Origin: Alphaproteobacteria bacterium UBA6324
GTDB lineage: Bacteria > Pseudomonadota > Alphaproteobacteria > CAAGCB01 > CAG-977
Direction: 5' to 3'
NCBI GenBank assembly: GCA_002439085.1
Contig: DJSW01000020.1
Location: 1 to 64,000, forward strand
Length of the DNA: 64,000 nt
Position 1 is the first letter of the stretch; each line of letters starts with the position of its first letter. The notes beneath the pieces were generated by a model. It made no database searches and had not been told where the DNA came from. It was given only the letters and a program-made list of their open reading frames with translations. The position numbers and the translations under genes were made by a program. Shown in pieces: positions 42,677-51,405 of the stretch.

Positions 42677-43491
42677 TGTAAAACCAGCTCCCGCAATTCG
42701 GCGGTGATTTCCGGCATGACGCCGAACCACGCGTTGAAAGCCGGCCGCGCCTGATGCAGCAACATCCCCAACCCGTCCGCGGTCGCCAAACCTCTGTTTT
42801 CCGCCCGTTTCAGCAGATCGGTTTTCAACGGCGCATAGACCAGATCGGCAACCACCGCGTTTTCCGGCAGGTTGTCAAGCCCGATGTCCAGCGCGTCAAA
42901 CCCGTTCATCCCCAGCGTCGTCGCGTTGGCCAGCAGCCCCGCGCCCGTCAAGGCGTCCTCTCTGTCCCGCCATTCAATCAAACGGACGGTTCCGCCGACC
43001 GACCGCGCCAGATGTTCGGCCTTTTCCCACGTCCGGTACACCAACCGGATCTCCGGCGCGCCCGCCAAAACCATTGCCGCGCAAATGCCGCGCGCCGCGC
43101 CGCCCGTTCCTAAAACGACGACAACCGTTTTTTGAATGTCGAAATCCGGCTTGCTTTCCGCCAGATTGGCCAAAAATCCGTATCCGTCCGTGTTGTCGCC
43201 GAACAAAGTCCCGTCGCCGCGAACGACGACCGTGTTGACCGCCCCCGCCTTTTGCGCCGCGGGGGATATTTCATCCATCAAGGTCATCACGGCAACCTTG
43301 TGCGGAAAGGTGACGTTGAAACCCGCCAATCCGTTTTTCGCCGCGGATTTCACGAACGCGGGCAAATCGTCGGGCGCGACATCGAACGCGTCATAGCGCG
43401 CGTCAACGCCGTATTTTTTCAGCCAGTAATTATGAATCAGAGGGGACTTTGAATGTTTGATCGGGAAACCGACAACGCCGGCCAGCGTCAT
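42673..43491 (-). CDS. aroE: Shikimate dehydrogenase
   Basis: 272 residues from the ATG at 43491, overlapping maf by 4 nt. Shikimate-binding GFPIKHSKSPLIHN, catalytic Lys and Asp in FNVTFPHK and DNTDGYGF, and NADP motif VLGTGGAARGICAA. It reduces dehydroshikimate in aromatic amino acid synthesis. Confidence 0.96.
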   Translation of the reverse strand: MTLAGVVGFPIKHSKSPLIHNYWLKKYGVDARYDAFDVAPDDLPAFVKSAAKNGLAGFNVTFPHKVAVMTLMDEISPAAQKAGAVNTVVVRGDGTLFGDNTDGYGFLANLAESKPDFDIQKTVVVVLGTGGAARGICAAMVLAGAPEIRLVYRTWEKAEHLARSVGGTVRLIEWRDREDALTGAGLLANATTLGMNGFDALDIGLDNLPENAVVADLVYAPLKTDLLKRAENRGLATADGLGMLLHQARPAFNAWFGVMPEITAELRELVLQ

Positions 43492-44078
43492 TTTTTCAAT
43501 TCCCCGCAGGTGCGCAGACATTCCAACAACGGCAACAACGGCAACCCCAGCACGGAAAAATAGTCGCCCTCGTAGGATTCGACCAGCTGCGCGCCCAGAT
43601 CCTCCATATAATACGCGCCGACGGAATCGCACACGTCGTCGCCCGCTTCGGCCAGATAGTCGTCCAGAAAATTGTCCGAAAAATCGCGCATTTTAACCTT
43701 GACGACGGAATTGTCAAACCACACCAGCGCGCCGTTTTTCACGACCGCCGTGCCGTTGACCAGCAAATGCGTTTTGTTGCGCAGTTTTTTCAAATGCTTG
43801 TGCGCGATGTTCAAATCAGCGGGTTTGGAAAACCATTCGCCGTTCAGATCCAAAATCTGATCCGCGCCGATGACGAAAGCGTTCGGATGTTTTTTGGAAA
43901 CGGCCATCGCCTTGCGCGTCGCCAAAGTCAGGCTGGCCTGCCGGCTGTCCTGTCCGTCGGCGCGCATTTCGGATTTGACCGCGTCCTCGTCGATTCCGGC
44001 GGAAACGCATTTGAATTCAACGCCCGCCGCGTCCAAAAGATCCTGTCTGCTTTTGCTTTTGGAAGCCAATATCAACAT
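43488..44078 (-). CDS. maf: Maf nucleotide pyrophosphatase
   Basis: 196 residues. LILASKSKSRQDLLDAAG at the N-terminus and GADQILDLNGEWFSKP are conserved Maf signatures (pyrophosphatase on dTTP, UTP or modified nucleotides). It begins the four-gene operon and reads away from the candidate oriC. The PPDK-regulatory gene that often sits between maf and oriC in Alphaproteobacteria is absent. Confidence 0.9.
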   Translation of the reverse strand: MLILASKSKSRQDLLDAAGVEFKCVSAGIDEDAVKSEMRADGQDSRQASLTLATRKAMAVSKKHPNAFVIGADQILDLNGEWFSKPADLNIAHKHLKKLRNKTHLLVNGTAVVKNGALVWFDNSVVKVKMRDFSDNFLDDYLAEAGDDVCDSVGAYYMEDLGAQLVESYEGDYFSVLGLPLLPLLECLRTCGELKK

Positions 44079-44400
44079 TTTTCAAAACTCCTGTGCATAA
44101 GTCTGATAAACCGATCGACCTTACGGTTTTATCCTTTTTATCCGACTTTGTCCCGCTTTTTATGCAGATGTGGGCAAAAAAAAGCGTTTTTGAATCAAAA
44201 CAGGGATAAACCGGCGGGCGTTTTTCGCGGCCGTTTTGCGACTCGCGTCGTGAAAACGAGTCGCCCCGCCGCGTTTTTCCGGCGTTTTCCCGCGCGTTTT
44301 GTTGACACGTTTGTGGAAAACCTGTTGATGAAATTGCGTCCGACTTATCCACAGGGAACAACAAACAACATCAACCTTTTTATATATAATTTTATTGTAG
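44079..44400. other. Candidate chromosomal replication origin (oriC) between maf and rho
   Basis: This gene-free stretch holds two sites matching the DnaA-box consensus TTATNCACA exactly: TGTGCATAA (44092-44100, reverse) and TTATCCACA (44345-44353), plus the one-mismatch TGTGGAAAA (44312-44320). An AT-rich tract (TTTTTATATATAATTTTATT, 44377-44396) could be the unwinding element. In Caulobacter and relatives oriC lies beside the maf-aroE-coaE-dnaQ-secB block. Genes to the left are mostly on the minus strand. Box number is low for an origin, so this is a candidate. Confidence 0.55.
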
Positions 44401-44418
44401 GGAAAATCCTTTTTGCGC

Positions 44419-44447
44419 TTGACCCGTTCGGGGGAAAACGATAAAAA
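44419..44447 (+). promoter_or_regulatory. Possible promoter of rho
   Basis: TTGACC (44419-44424), 17-nt spacer, TAAAAA (44442-44447), 61 nt before the start. A small GGGCG/CGCCT hairpin (44463-44477) followed by TTTTCCCCC lies between it and rho, reminiscent of attenuated rho leaders. Confidence 0.4.
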
Positions 44448-44507
44448 GAAGTCCTCTTCCACGGGCGGTTCCGCCTGTTTTCCCCCTTTATAAACAACAG
44501 AGTTTCC

Positions 44508-45761
<1,254 letters not shown>

Positions 45762-45778
45762 TAAAATAAAAATCAGAA

Positions 45779-45812
45779 AAAGCCCCCGTCCGCAATCGGT
45801 CGGGGGCTTTTG
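45779..45812 (+). terminator. Terminator of rho
   Basis: AGCCCCCG (45781-45788) pairs with CGGGGGCT (45801-45808), then TTTT. Located 19 nt after the stop. Confidence 0.85.
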
Positions 45813-45840
45813 CGTTGATAAAACGTTGGCGGTGAAAAAA

Positions 45841-46509
45841 CTACCGTCCCGCCTGTTTTTGCGCCGACAGGACGGCTTCGCGGGCTTGCAGCGCGTCCAG
45901 TTGCCGCGCGAAGTCCTTGGCCAGTTTTTTGGGCGATTTCAGCGGGTCGAGGATGATCATTTTCCCGTCCGGCGTCGCGGAAATGTCCGTCACGCCTTTT
46001 TTGAATCCCAAAACCAGCGGCTGTTTCAAATTCATCAGCCGTTTTTTCATCGTTTCGTCGGCCGTCAGTTTGACGAACATCCGTTCGGCCGTTTTGCGCC
46101 GTTCGCTTAAAATGCTGTCGGGCAGGAAAGAGCATCCCGAATGAACCTTGTCGGCGTCGGCGCGGAAAATCACGCCGCCGTTTTTTGTGCCGTCGAATGA
46201 AAAGACTTCGCGCCCGTTTTTGTTTTTGTAGAAAAACGTCGCCAAAGGTTCGGCGTCCTCTTTTTTGGCGAAAAGGTCGCGCGCGCGTTGATACAGCCCT
46301 GCCAATCCGTCCTTGGTTCGCAAATCGTAAGTGCCGGCTTTGTTCCGCACGACGGTTCTTTCCGTTACGAACGGATGCGGTTTGCCGGTCAGTTCTTGAT
46401 ACGCTTTCGCGCCGTCCGTCAGGAATTTTGCCGTTTTTTCGGTGATGTAGGCAAAATCGTCGGCGCGCAGCATTTTCCGCGCCTTTGCTTCGTCAAATCC
46501 GTCCGCCAT
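45841..46509 (-). CDS. C-terminal half of a frameshifted metallopeptidase-like gene
   Basis: 222 residues from an ATG that lacks an SD. Coding-like sequence continues upstream of that ATG in frame (AGNTLDEWDALKTHTIG) up to the stop of the neighbouring gene, so this is probably not an independent gene but the second half of the same protein shifted by one base at the G-rich stretch near 46557. The protein is soluble, Lys-rich, with no recognised domain. Alternatives: a sequencing error, or programmed frameshifting. Confidence 0.6.
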   Translation of the reverse strand: MADGFDEAKARKMLRADDFAYITEKTAKFLTDGAKAYQELTGKPHPFVTERTVVRNKAGTYDLRTKDGLAGLYQRARDLFAKKEDAEPLATFFYKNKNGREVFSFDGTKNGGVIFRADADKVHSGCSFLPDSILSERRKTAERMFVKLTADETMKKRLMNLKQPLVLGFKKGVTDISATPDGKMIILDPLKSPKKLAKDFARQLDALQAREAVLSAQKQAGR

Positions 46510-46552
46510 GCCGATCGTGTGGGTTTTCAGCGCGTCCCATTCGTCCAGCGTG

Positions 46553-47305
46553 TTACCCGCCCAGACGCATTTCCGCGTATGTCAGCATAAAGCCGTTCCG
46601 CCCCTGTTTCACGTCTTCGGTCGATCTGAAAAATTCGTTGAATATCTTTCCGTCCGTTTCGGGGTGATAGGATTTTTCATACCGTTCCGCCAACGGCAGG
46701 TTGTCCGCGTACCCCTTCATTCCCGCCAAAACGCAATCCGGTTCGGATTTGCCTTTCATCTTTGCGACGGCGTACATCCGCATACAGCGTTTGTTCAAAG
46801 CCTGTTTGTACGCGGCGTTGGCGCGCGGATCGGCGTCCTTGACATCAAACAGGTACTGGCAGGCCGCCGTTTCGGCCGCCGCTTCGCCGATGCGTTCCTC
46901 TAAAACGGATTCTTTGAGGGAAAAGGCGTGGACGAACCGATGCGCGTTGCCGAAAGCGTATTGATATTGGTGTTGCAGTTCGTGAACGAAAACCGCCGCG
47001 GCTCTGTAATCCGTGCCGGCGATTTTGGAAATCGACAGGACTTTCCCTGTGCAGTACCCCAAACTGTCGCGCGCCCCTTTGGTTAAAACCAGAGCGGGAC
47101 GTTTTTCCAACGGCAGATCGCGCATTTTTTTCAGCTGCGCGGGGCTTTCGGCAACCTTGGCGACGATTTCGGTCAGCGCGGCGAAATCCTCGTCCGTTCC
47201 GGCCGCGACAAACCAGTCATCCTTGCCGTTGCCGAAACGCACGACATCCTTGCGCACATTATTTCCGCCGCCACTGGCGTTAAAAGCTTTGTTCATCGTA
47301 TCCAT
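46553..47305 (-). CDS. N-terminal half of a frameshifted HExxH-type putative metallopeptidase
   Basis: 250 residues. The zinc motif HELQHQ occurs in AAVFVHELQHQYQYAFG, with a possible third ligand Glu in EERIGEAAAETAACQYLF, as in DUF6782-like putative metallopeptidases. No signal peptide. The stop (TAA at 46555-46553) comes directly after GGGCGGG; losing one G joins it to the following frame. The catalytic half is intact. Substrate unknown; in other bacteria such proteins may be effectors or toxins. Confidence 0.65.
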   Translation of the reverse strand: MDTMNKAFNASGGGNNVRKDVVRFGNGKDDWFVAAGTDEDFAALTEIVAKVAESPAQLKKMRDLPLEKRPALVLTKGARDSLGYCTGKVLSISKIAGTDYRAAAVFVHELQHQYQYAFGNAHRFVHAFSLKESVLEERIGEAAAETAACQYLFDVKDADPRANAAYKQALNKRCMRMYAVAKMKGKSEPDCVLAGMKGYADNLPLAERYEKSYHPETDGKIFNEFFRSTEDVKQGRNGFMLTYAEMRLGG

Positions 47306-47349
47306 ACGGACAATTTAGCAAAAAACCACGCGTTTTTAAACGGAAAAAC

Positions 47350-47429
47350 GTTAAACCGCCCATCGATTTTTGACGGGCGGCAAAGCGATCGCGCAAAGAT
47401 CAACAAGAAAATCTTTTTCATCCTTTAAA
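47350..47429 (-). pseudogene. Deletion scar of a third Cys-rich gene cassette
   Basis: Reading minus, the start codon and first eight codons of the 33832-34440 gene's signal peptide recur almost exactly (47421 leftwards), preceded by AAAGG. After GCGATCGCTTTG the sequence jumps to CCGCCCGTC and the hairpin (47380-47356) that ends the paralogous cassettes. TTTGYCGCCCG occurs at both points in intact copies, so slippage across it would remove the body of the gene. No functional product remains. Confidence 0.65.
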
Positions 47430-47430
47430 C

Positions 47431-47463
47431 AAAAGAAAAGCGGCAAAATCAATGCCGCTTTTC
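47431..47463 (-). terminator. Terminator of the 47500 lipoprotein gene (copy of the mnmG terminator)
   Basis: AAGCGGCA-ttgatt-TTGCCGCTTTTCTTTT on the minus strand, almost identical to 34754-34786. The duplication fits the shared-cassette history of these two loci. Confidence 0.7.
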
Positions 47464-47499
47464 GTAATGCCGTCCGGAAAAAAGGCTGGCGGTTTTCTA

Positions 47500-48270
47500 T
47501 CATTCCCTGACGACGATATAGGTGATCTGCTCCCTGTCCGCGCGGATGATGCGCAGCAGGCGGCCTTTGACGGAAATCATCGTCGAGTCGGCCGGATAAA
47601 CCAGCGTGTCGAAGCTGCCGCTGCCGCCGTCCGTTCCGGGGACGGCGTTTTTGTAAAACAGGACGATCTGGTTGTTTTTAATGCCGTCGTAAACAACCTC
47701 GAAATCCAAAAACGGAATTTTCGACTGCTCGAAGTATGTCACGCGTTTCATGCGCGCCGTTTCCGGAAACAGCATCGCGCGGTCGTTGAACAGCGTCACT
47801 TTGTCGCTACCCTTCATATCGTACAGGAAACGCGTTTGAATGACGCCGTGCGTGTCCACCAGAAAATAGTAATGCCCCTGTTTGGGCAGGACGAAGTACG
47901 GCTGCCCGTCCAGTTCGAACATTCCGTAAATCGGATAGCGTTTGGCGGCCAGCTTGATTTCGTCGGTGTGGATTTTCACGGTCACGGGCGCGTCCAAACG
48001 CAAATCGCCGGAAACGAAGTCGTCCTTTTTATACGCTTGAACCCGCAGGACGGTTTCCCCCACCTTGGCCGAAGTCATTTGGTTTAAAACGTAGTTGTTT
48101 TGGTAAACGGTTTTCGATCCGGTGAACACCGATTGTTCCGGCGGCGGCAGAATCGAATATGACCGCGCCGGCGATTGCATGGCGTCAAAGCTTTTGGATG
48201 TCCAAACGTCGGGCACGAAAGCGCACGACGCCACAACCGGCAGAATGAAAAATGAAAAAAGATGTCGCAT
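47500..48270 (-). CDS. Putative lipoprotein, unknown function
   Basis: 256 residues; SD AAAAGGAG. Signal MRHLFSFFILPVVASC with lipobox VASC. The mature protein is rich in beta-strand-like segments (YPIYGMFELDGQPYFVLPKQGHYYFLVD) with no recognised domain. It stands alone, divergent from rpmJ. Confidence 0.7.
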   Translation of the reverse strand: MRHLFSFFILPVVASCAFVPDVWTSKSFDAMQSPARSYSILPPPEQSVFTGSKTVYQNNYVLNQMTSAKVGETVLRVQAYKKDDFVSGDLRLDAPVTVKIHTDEIKLAAKRYPIYGMFELDGQPYFVLPKQGHYYFLVDTHGVIQTRFLYDMKGSDKVTLFNDRAMLFPETARMKRVTYFEQSKIPFLDFEVVYDGIKNNQIVLFYKNAVPGTDGGSGSFDTLVYPADSTMISVKGRLLRIIRADREQITYIVVRE

Positions 48271-48309
48271 AAAAAAACTCCTTTTCGGCGATCGACCGCC
48301 CCTTTGTTA

Positions 48310-48340
48310 TTGACAATACCCGACAATCTTTGTATTGTCA
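48310..48340 (+). promoter_or_regulatory. rpmJ promoter with embedded 9-bp inverted repeat
   Basis: TTGACA (48310-48315), 17-nt spacer, TATTGT (48333-48338). TGACAATAC (48311-48319) and GTATTGTCA (48332-48340) form a perfect inverted repeat spanning both hexamers, a likely operator. Confidence 0.6.
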
Positions 48341-48381
48341 CCTATCTTCATTAGAAGAAAGTTAAGCTTGAGGATTGTGTT

Positions 48382-48507
48382 ATGAAAGTTCGTAATTCCC
48401 TGAAGTCCGCCAAATTGCGTGATAAAGATTGCAAAATCGTCCGTCGCAAAGGGCGCGTCTATATCATTAACAAGAAAAACCCGCGCATGAAGGCTCGTCA
48501 GGGCTGA
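48382..48507 (+). CDS. rpmJ: 50S ribosomal protein L36
   Basis: 41 residues: MKVRNSLKSAKLRDKDCKIV then RRKGRVYIINKKNPRMKARQG. This is the Zn-independent 41-residue form of L36 used by Alphaproteobacteria, having lost most zinc-ligand Cys residues. SD GAGG (48370-48373). It is monocistronic, with its own promoter and terminator. Confidence 0.96.
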   Translation: MKVRNSLKSAKLRDKDCKIVRRKGRVYIINKKNPRMKARQG

Positions 48508-48529
48508 TAGGCGGATTTTTCCCACAAAA

Positions 48530-48556
48530 AAAAGCCTGCGTTTTCGCGGGCTTTTC
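48530..48556 (+). terminator. Terminator of rpmJ
   Basis: AGCCTGCG (48533-48540) and CGCGGGCT (48545-48552) around TTTT, then TTTT. It sits between convergent rpmJ and rluD. Confidence 0.75.
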
Positions 48557-48582
48557 GTGTTTGCCGATTCGTCGCGTCCGCG

Positions 48583-49539
48583 TCACCCGATCGCGTCCAT
48601 AACCGCCCGCATATCGGGCGGCAGAGGGATCTCGAATCGCATGATTTCGCCCGTTGACGGGTGCTCAAAGCTCATTTTATACGAATGAAGCGCCTGACGC
48701 GGGAATTCGACCGCTGGACGCAGCGACTCGATTCGCGCCGATTTGGGCGGTTTCCCGTACGTCGAGTCGCCGACCAAAGGATGCCCCAGCGCCGTCATAT
48801 GGACGCGCACCTGATGCGTCCGCCCCGTTTTTAACGAACATTCGACCAGACTGACCGCCCCGTTCGCGCACACTTCGACCGTTTGGTAATGCGTTTCCGC
48901 GCGCTTTCCGCCCGTTTGCAGGACGGCCATTTTCTTGCGGTTGACCGCGCTGCGCCCGATTTGCGTTTCAATGACGCCCCGCGCCGGATTCAACCGTCCC
49001 CACACCAACGCCAGATAGCACCGTTCCAAACTGTGGACGGCGAATTGCGCCGACAAAGCCCGATGCGTCGCGTCGTTTTTCGCAACGACCATCAATCCGC
49101 TGGTGTCTTTGTCCAGCCGGTGGACGATCCCCGGACGGATCACGCCGCCGATTCCCGACAGGCTTTCCCGACAATGCGCCAGCAAAGCGTTGACCAAAGT
49201 GCCGTCGCGGTTGCCCGCCGCCGGATGAACGACCATGCCCGCCGGTTTGTCGATCACCAGCAAATCGGCGTCTTCGTAAACGACGGTCAGCGGAATGTCC
49301 TGCGCCTGCGGAACGGCGTCAACAGGGGCGGGAACGGCGATGGAATACACTTCGCCGGCCGCCGTTTTCCGATCCTGATCGTAAACGGCCGCGCCGTTTA
49401 AAAACACCGCCCCTTGGTCAATCAGGGCGGACACGCGGCTGCGCGACAGATCCGTGCAGGCGGCCAGCCATTTGTCCAACCGTATTTTGGCGTTTTGCGG
49501 ATCAACGGTGGGGGCGGTTATGATTCTTTCGTTTGTCAT
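48583..49539 (-). CDS. rluD: 23S rRNA pseudouridine synthase RluD-type
   Basis: 318 residues. N-terminal S4 domain (IRLDKWLAACTDLSRSRVSALI) and catalytic Asp in VHRLDKDTSGLMVV. It makes pseudouridine in helix 69 of 23S rRNA. The divergent DUF6476-like neighbour is typical for this gene in Alphaproteobacteria. Confidence 0.93.
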   Translation of the reverse strand: MTNERIITAPTVDPQNAKIRLDKWLAACTDLSRSRVSALIDQGAVFLNGAAVYDQDRKTAAGEVYSIAVPAPVDAVPQAQDIPLTVVYEDADLLVIDKPAGMVVHPAAGNRDGTLVNALLAHCRESLSGIGGVIRPGIVHRLDKDTSGLMVVAKNDATHRALSAQFAVHSLERCYLALVWGRLNPARGVIETQIGRSAVNRKKMAVLQTGGKRAETHYQTVEVCANGAVSLVECSLKTGRTHQVRVHMTALGHPLVGDSTYGKPPKSARIESLRPAVEFPRQALHSYKMSFEHPSTGEIMRFEIPLPPDMRAVMDAIG

Positions 49540-49637
49540 ACGCCGGATGTTGCCCCGTTTTTCGCCTTAAATCAAACTTTTCTTTTGAACAGGAAAGCGA
49601 ATCCGTATAACCTGAACGCAATCAACGGAGTTTTCTT

Positions 49638-49964
49638 ATGAACAAAATCGCGTTTTTAAAGTTTTTGATCACATTCATCACGCTTTTGATTTTCCTGACT
49701 TTGGGCGGAATAGTATATGGTTTGGTGAATTACAAGACGACGCCGAAATTGCTGAGCGGCAAGAAAAAGTCCGCGCCGGCCGTCGTCGTCGCCGCGCCCG
49801 ACTCCGTTCCGGAAATCCCGTTGAACCTGACAGCCAAAGAACATATCAAAACCGCCGTTTCCTGCGGCGACCGGCTGTGCCTGTTGGTCGTTTCCGATTT
49901 CGGCGAAGAACGCGTCATCATCGTCGATCCGGCGTCGCTGCAAATCAACGCCGTGTTGAAATAG
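49638..49964 (+). CDS. DUF6476-like single-pass membrane protein
   Basis: 108 residues. One N-terminal membrane helix (FLITFITLLIFLTLGGIVYGL) and a small periplasmic domain (CGDRLCLLVVSDFGEERVIIVDP). Families of this size and position beside rluD are annotated DUF6476 in Alphaproteobacteria. Its 3' end overlaps the convergent LysR gene by 20 nt. Function unknown. Confidence 0.75.
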   Translation: MNKIAFLKFLITFITLLIFLTLGGIVYGLVNYKTTPKLLSGKKKSAPAVVVAAPDSVPEIPLNLTAKEHIKTAVSCGDRLCLLVVSDFGEERVIIVDPASLQINAVLK

Positions 49965-50805
49965 TCGCCGCCCAATCCGACAGCTGTTTCACTTTCCGTT
50001 TGTTTTCAACAAGATATGATAGGATATAGTCGGCCTTAACGCCGTCGTCCGTCAACGGAACGATCACGCGCCCCGCGCCGTCGTTGCGGTATTGCCGCAC
50101 CAGCTTTGTGGTCAAAGTCGCCCGTTTTTCATCATCCAGCATCTGGCGGAACACGAAATAATCGTCAAACATCCGGATGTCGTGCCTGTTTTTCAGCGTG
50201 TCCAGAAACGCTTTCGTCTGATCGACAAAGGTGCCGCGTCCGCAATAAACGGCCATTTTCAACGGCGGTTCGTTCGCCAGACAAACGCCGTTCCGCCGTG
50301 CCAGCGGATCGTTTGCGTCAACGGACAGCATCAATTCCTCGTCAACGAACGGAACCGTTTCGATCAAAGCGTTTTCAGGTCGGCGCAGGGAAACGACGGC
50401 GTCGTACCGGTGCGACAGTAGCAGGTTTTCGATGTTCCGTTCGTCAAAAAAAAGTTCGGACGTGACCGCCGCGTCGGGGTGCGCCTTTTGAAACAAAGGA
50501 ACGGCGAACCGCATCGCCCCCGGATCGCAGAACCCCAGTTTCAGCACGGCGTTTTGCCTGAAACCGTCCCGCATTTCATCGGCCAGCGTCAATATCCGTT
50601 CCGCGTAAGCCAGCGCGGTGCGTCCGTTTTCGTTCAAAACGACACTGTTTTTGCCGCGGTCGAACAGGTTGACGCCCAGTTCGTTCTCTAATTTTTTCAT
50701 CGACGCACTCAATGCCGGTTGGGAAACGTGCAAAACATCCGCCGCGCGCGACATCGTGCCGCATTCGGCAATCGTTTTAAAGTACTTCAGCTGCGCCAGT
50801 TCCAT
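49945..50805 (-). CDS. LysR family transcriptional regulator
   Basis: 286 residues. N-terminal winged HTH (LAQLKYFKTIAECGTMSRAADVLHVSQPALSASMKKLENELG) is typical LysR, followed by an effector-binding domain. It is divergent from the cyclophilin-like and aldo/keto reductase genes, which it probably controls. A candidate operator lies 10 nt upstream of its start. Confidence 0.9.
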   Translation of the reverse strand: MELAQLKYFKTIAECGTMSRAADVLHVSQPALSASMKKLENELGVNLFDRGKNSVVLNENGRTALAYAERILTLADEMRDGFRQNAVLKLGFCDPGAMRFAVPLFQKAHPDAAVTSELFFDERNIENLLLSHRYDAVVSLRRPENALIETVPFVDEELMLSVDANDPLARRNGVCLANEPPLKMAVYCGRGTFVDQTKAFLDTLKNRHDIRMFDDYFVFRQMLDDEKRATLTTKLVRQYRNDGAGRVIVPLTDDGVKADYILSYLVENKRKVKQLSDWAATISTRR

Positions 50806-50814
50806 GTTCCCTCG

Positions 50815-50844
50815 CTATAAATTCAGGTTATAGCCCTATAAAAA
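50815..50844. promoter_or_regulatory. Candidate LysR operator (CTATAA half-sites)
   Basis: CTATAA (50815-50820), N7, TTATAG (50828-50833), then CC and CTATAA again: three half-sites in a row within the divergent promoter region. The T-N11-A spacing fits LysR-type sites. Confidence 0.55.
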
Positions 50845-50961
50845 AACGGTATTGGACTTTGTCCCGTCCGTCAACCAAAATCAAATCAACAAAATTCAAA
50901 CCGGAAAAGGAAAAAACGCTGTGAACAAAGCGATATCCGCCGGCGGTTTACGGGTAAGAAA

Positions 50962-51393
50962 ATGAAACGTTTTTTGACTTTGCTTTCATTCGTTTGCTTC
51001 GCCGCCCCCTGCGCGGCGCGAGAGGAGGATTCTATGAAAATAAAACTGGTTTTCGATGGGCAAACCGTCGTCGTTTCCATGCAAGACAACGCAGCGACGC
51101 GTCAATTTTTGGCCATGTTGCCCGCGACGTTCGAGTTTGCGGATTTCGCGGGACAGGAAAAAATCACGGAATTTCCGCGTCCCGTGTCTTTGACGGACGC
51201 GCCGCGCGGCATGGTTGCTTCGGCGGGAAAGATGTTCATTTACGCCCCGTGGGGAAATCTGGGCATTTTTTACAAAGACCACGGCCGCACGGTTGACGAC
51301 AGCCTGATCCATATGGGCGACGTGGAAAGCGGGCTTGACCTGCTGGCGGGCAAACGCGGCGGCTTTACGGCCGAAATCGACATTTTGAAATAA
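50962..51393 (+). CDS. Cyclophilin-like fold protein, possibly exported
   Basis: 143 residues from 50962. The N-terminus MKRFLTLLSFVCFAAPCAA looks like a signal peptide, but a far better SD (GAGGAGG, 51022-51028) precedes an in-frame ATG at 51034, giving a 119-residue cytoplasmic form beginning MKIKLVFDGQTVVVSM. The body (FLAMLPATFEFADFAG, FIYAPWGNLGIFYKDHG) matches the cyclophilin-like fold family found beside aldo/keto reductases. It lies 12 nt before that gene. Function unknown. Confidence 0.75.
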   Translation: MKRFLTLLSFVCFAAPCAAREEDSMKIKLVFDGQTVVVSMQDNAATRQFLAMLPATFEFADFAGQEKITEFPRPVSLTDAPRGMVASAGKMFIYAPWGNLGIFYKDHGRTVDDSLIHMGDVESGLDLLAGKRGGFTAEIDILK

Positions 51394-51405
51394 GGGAGGC
51401 ATCCG

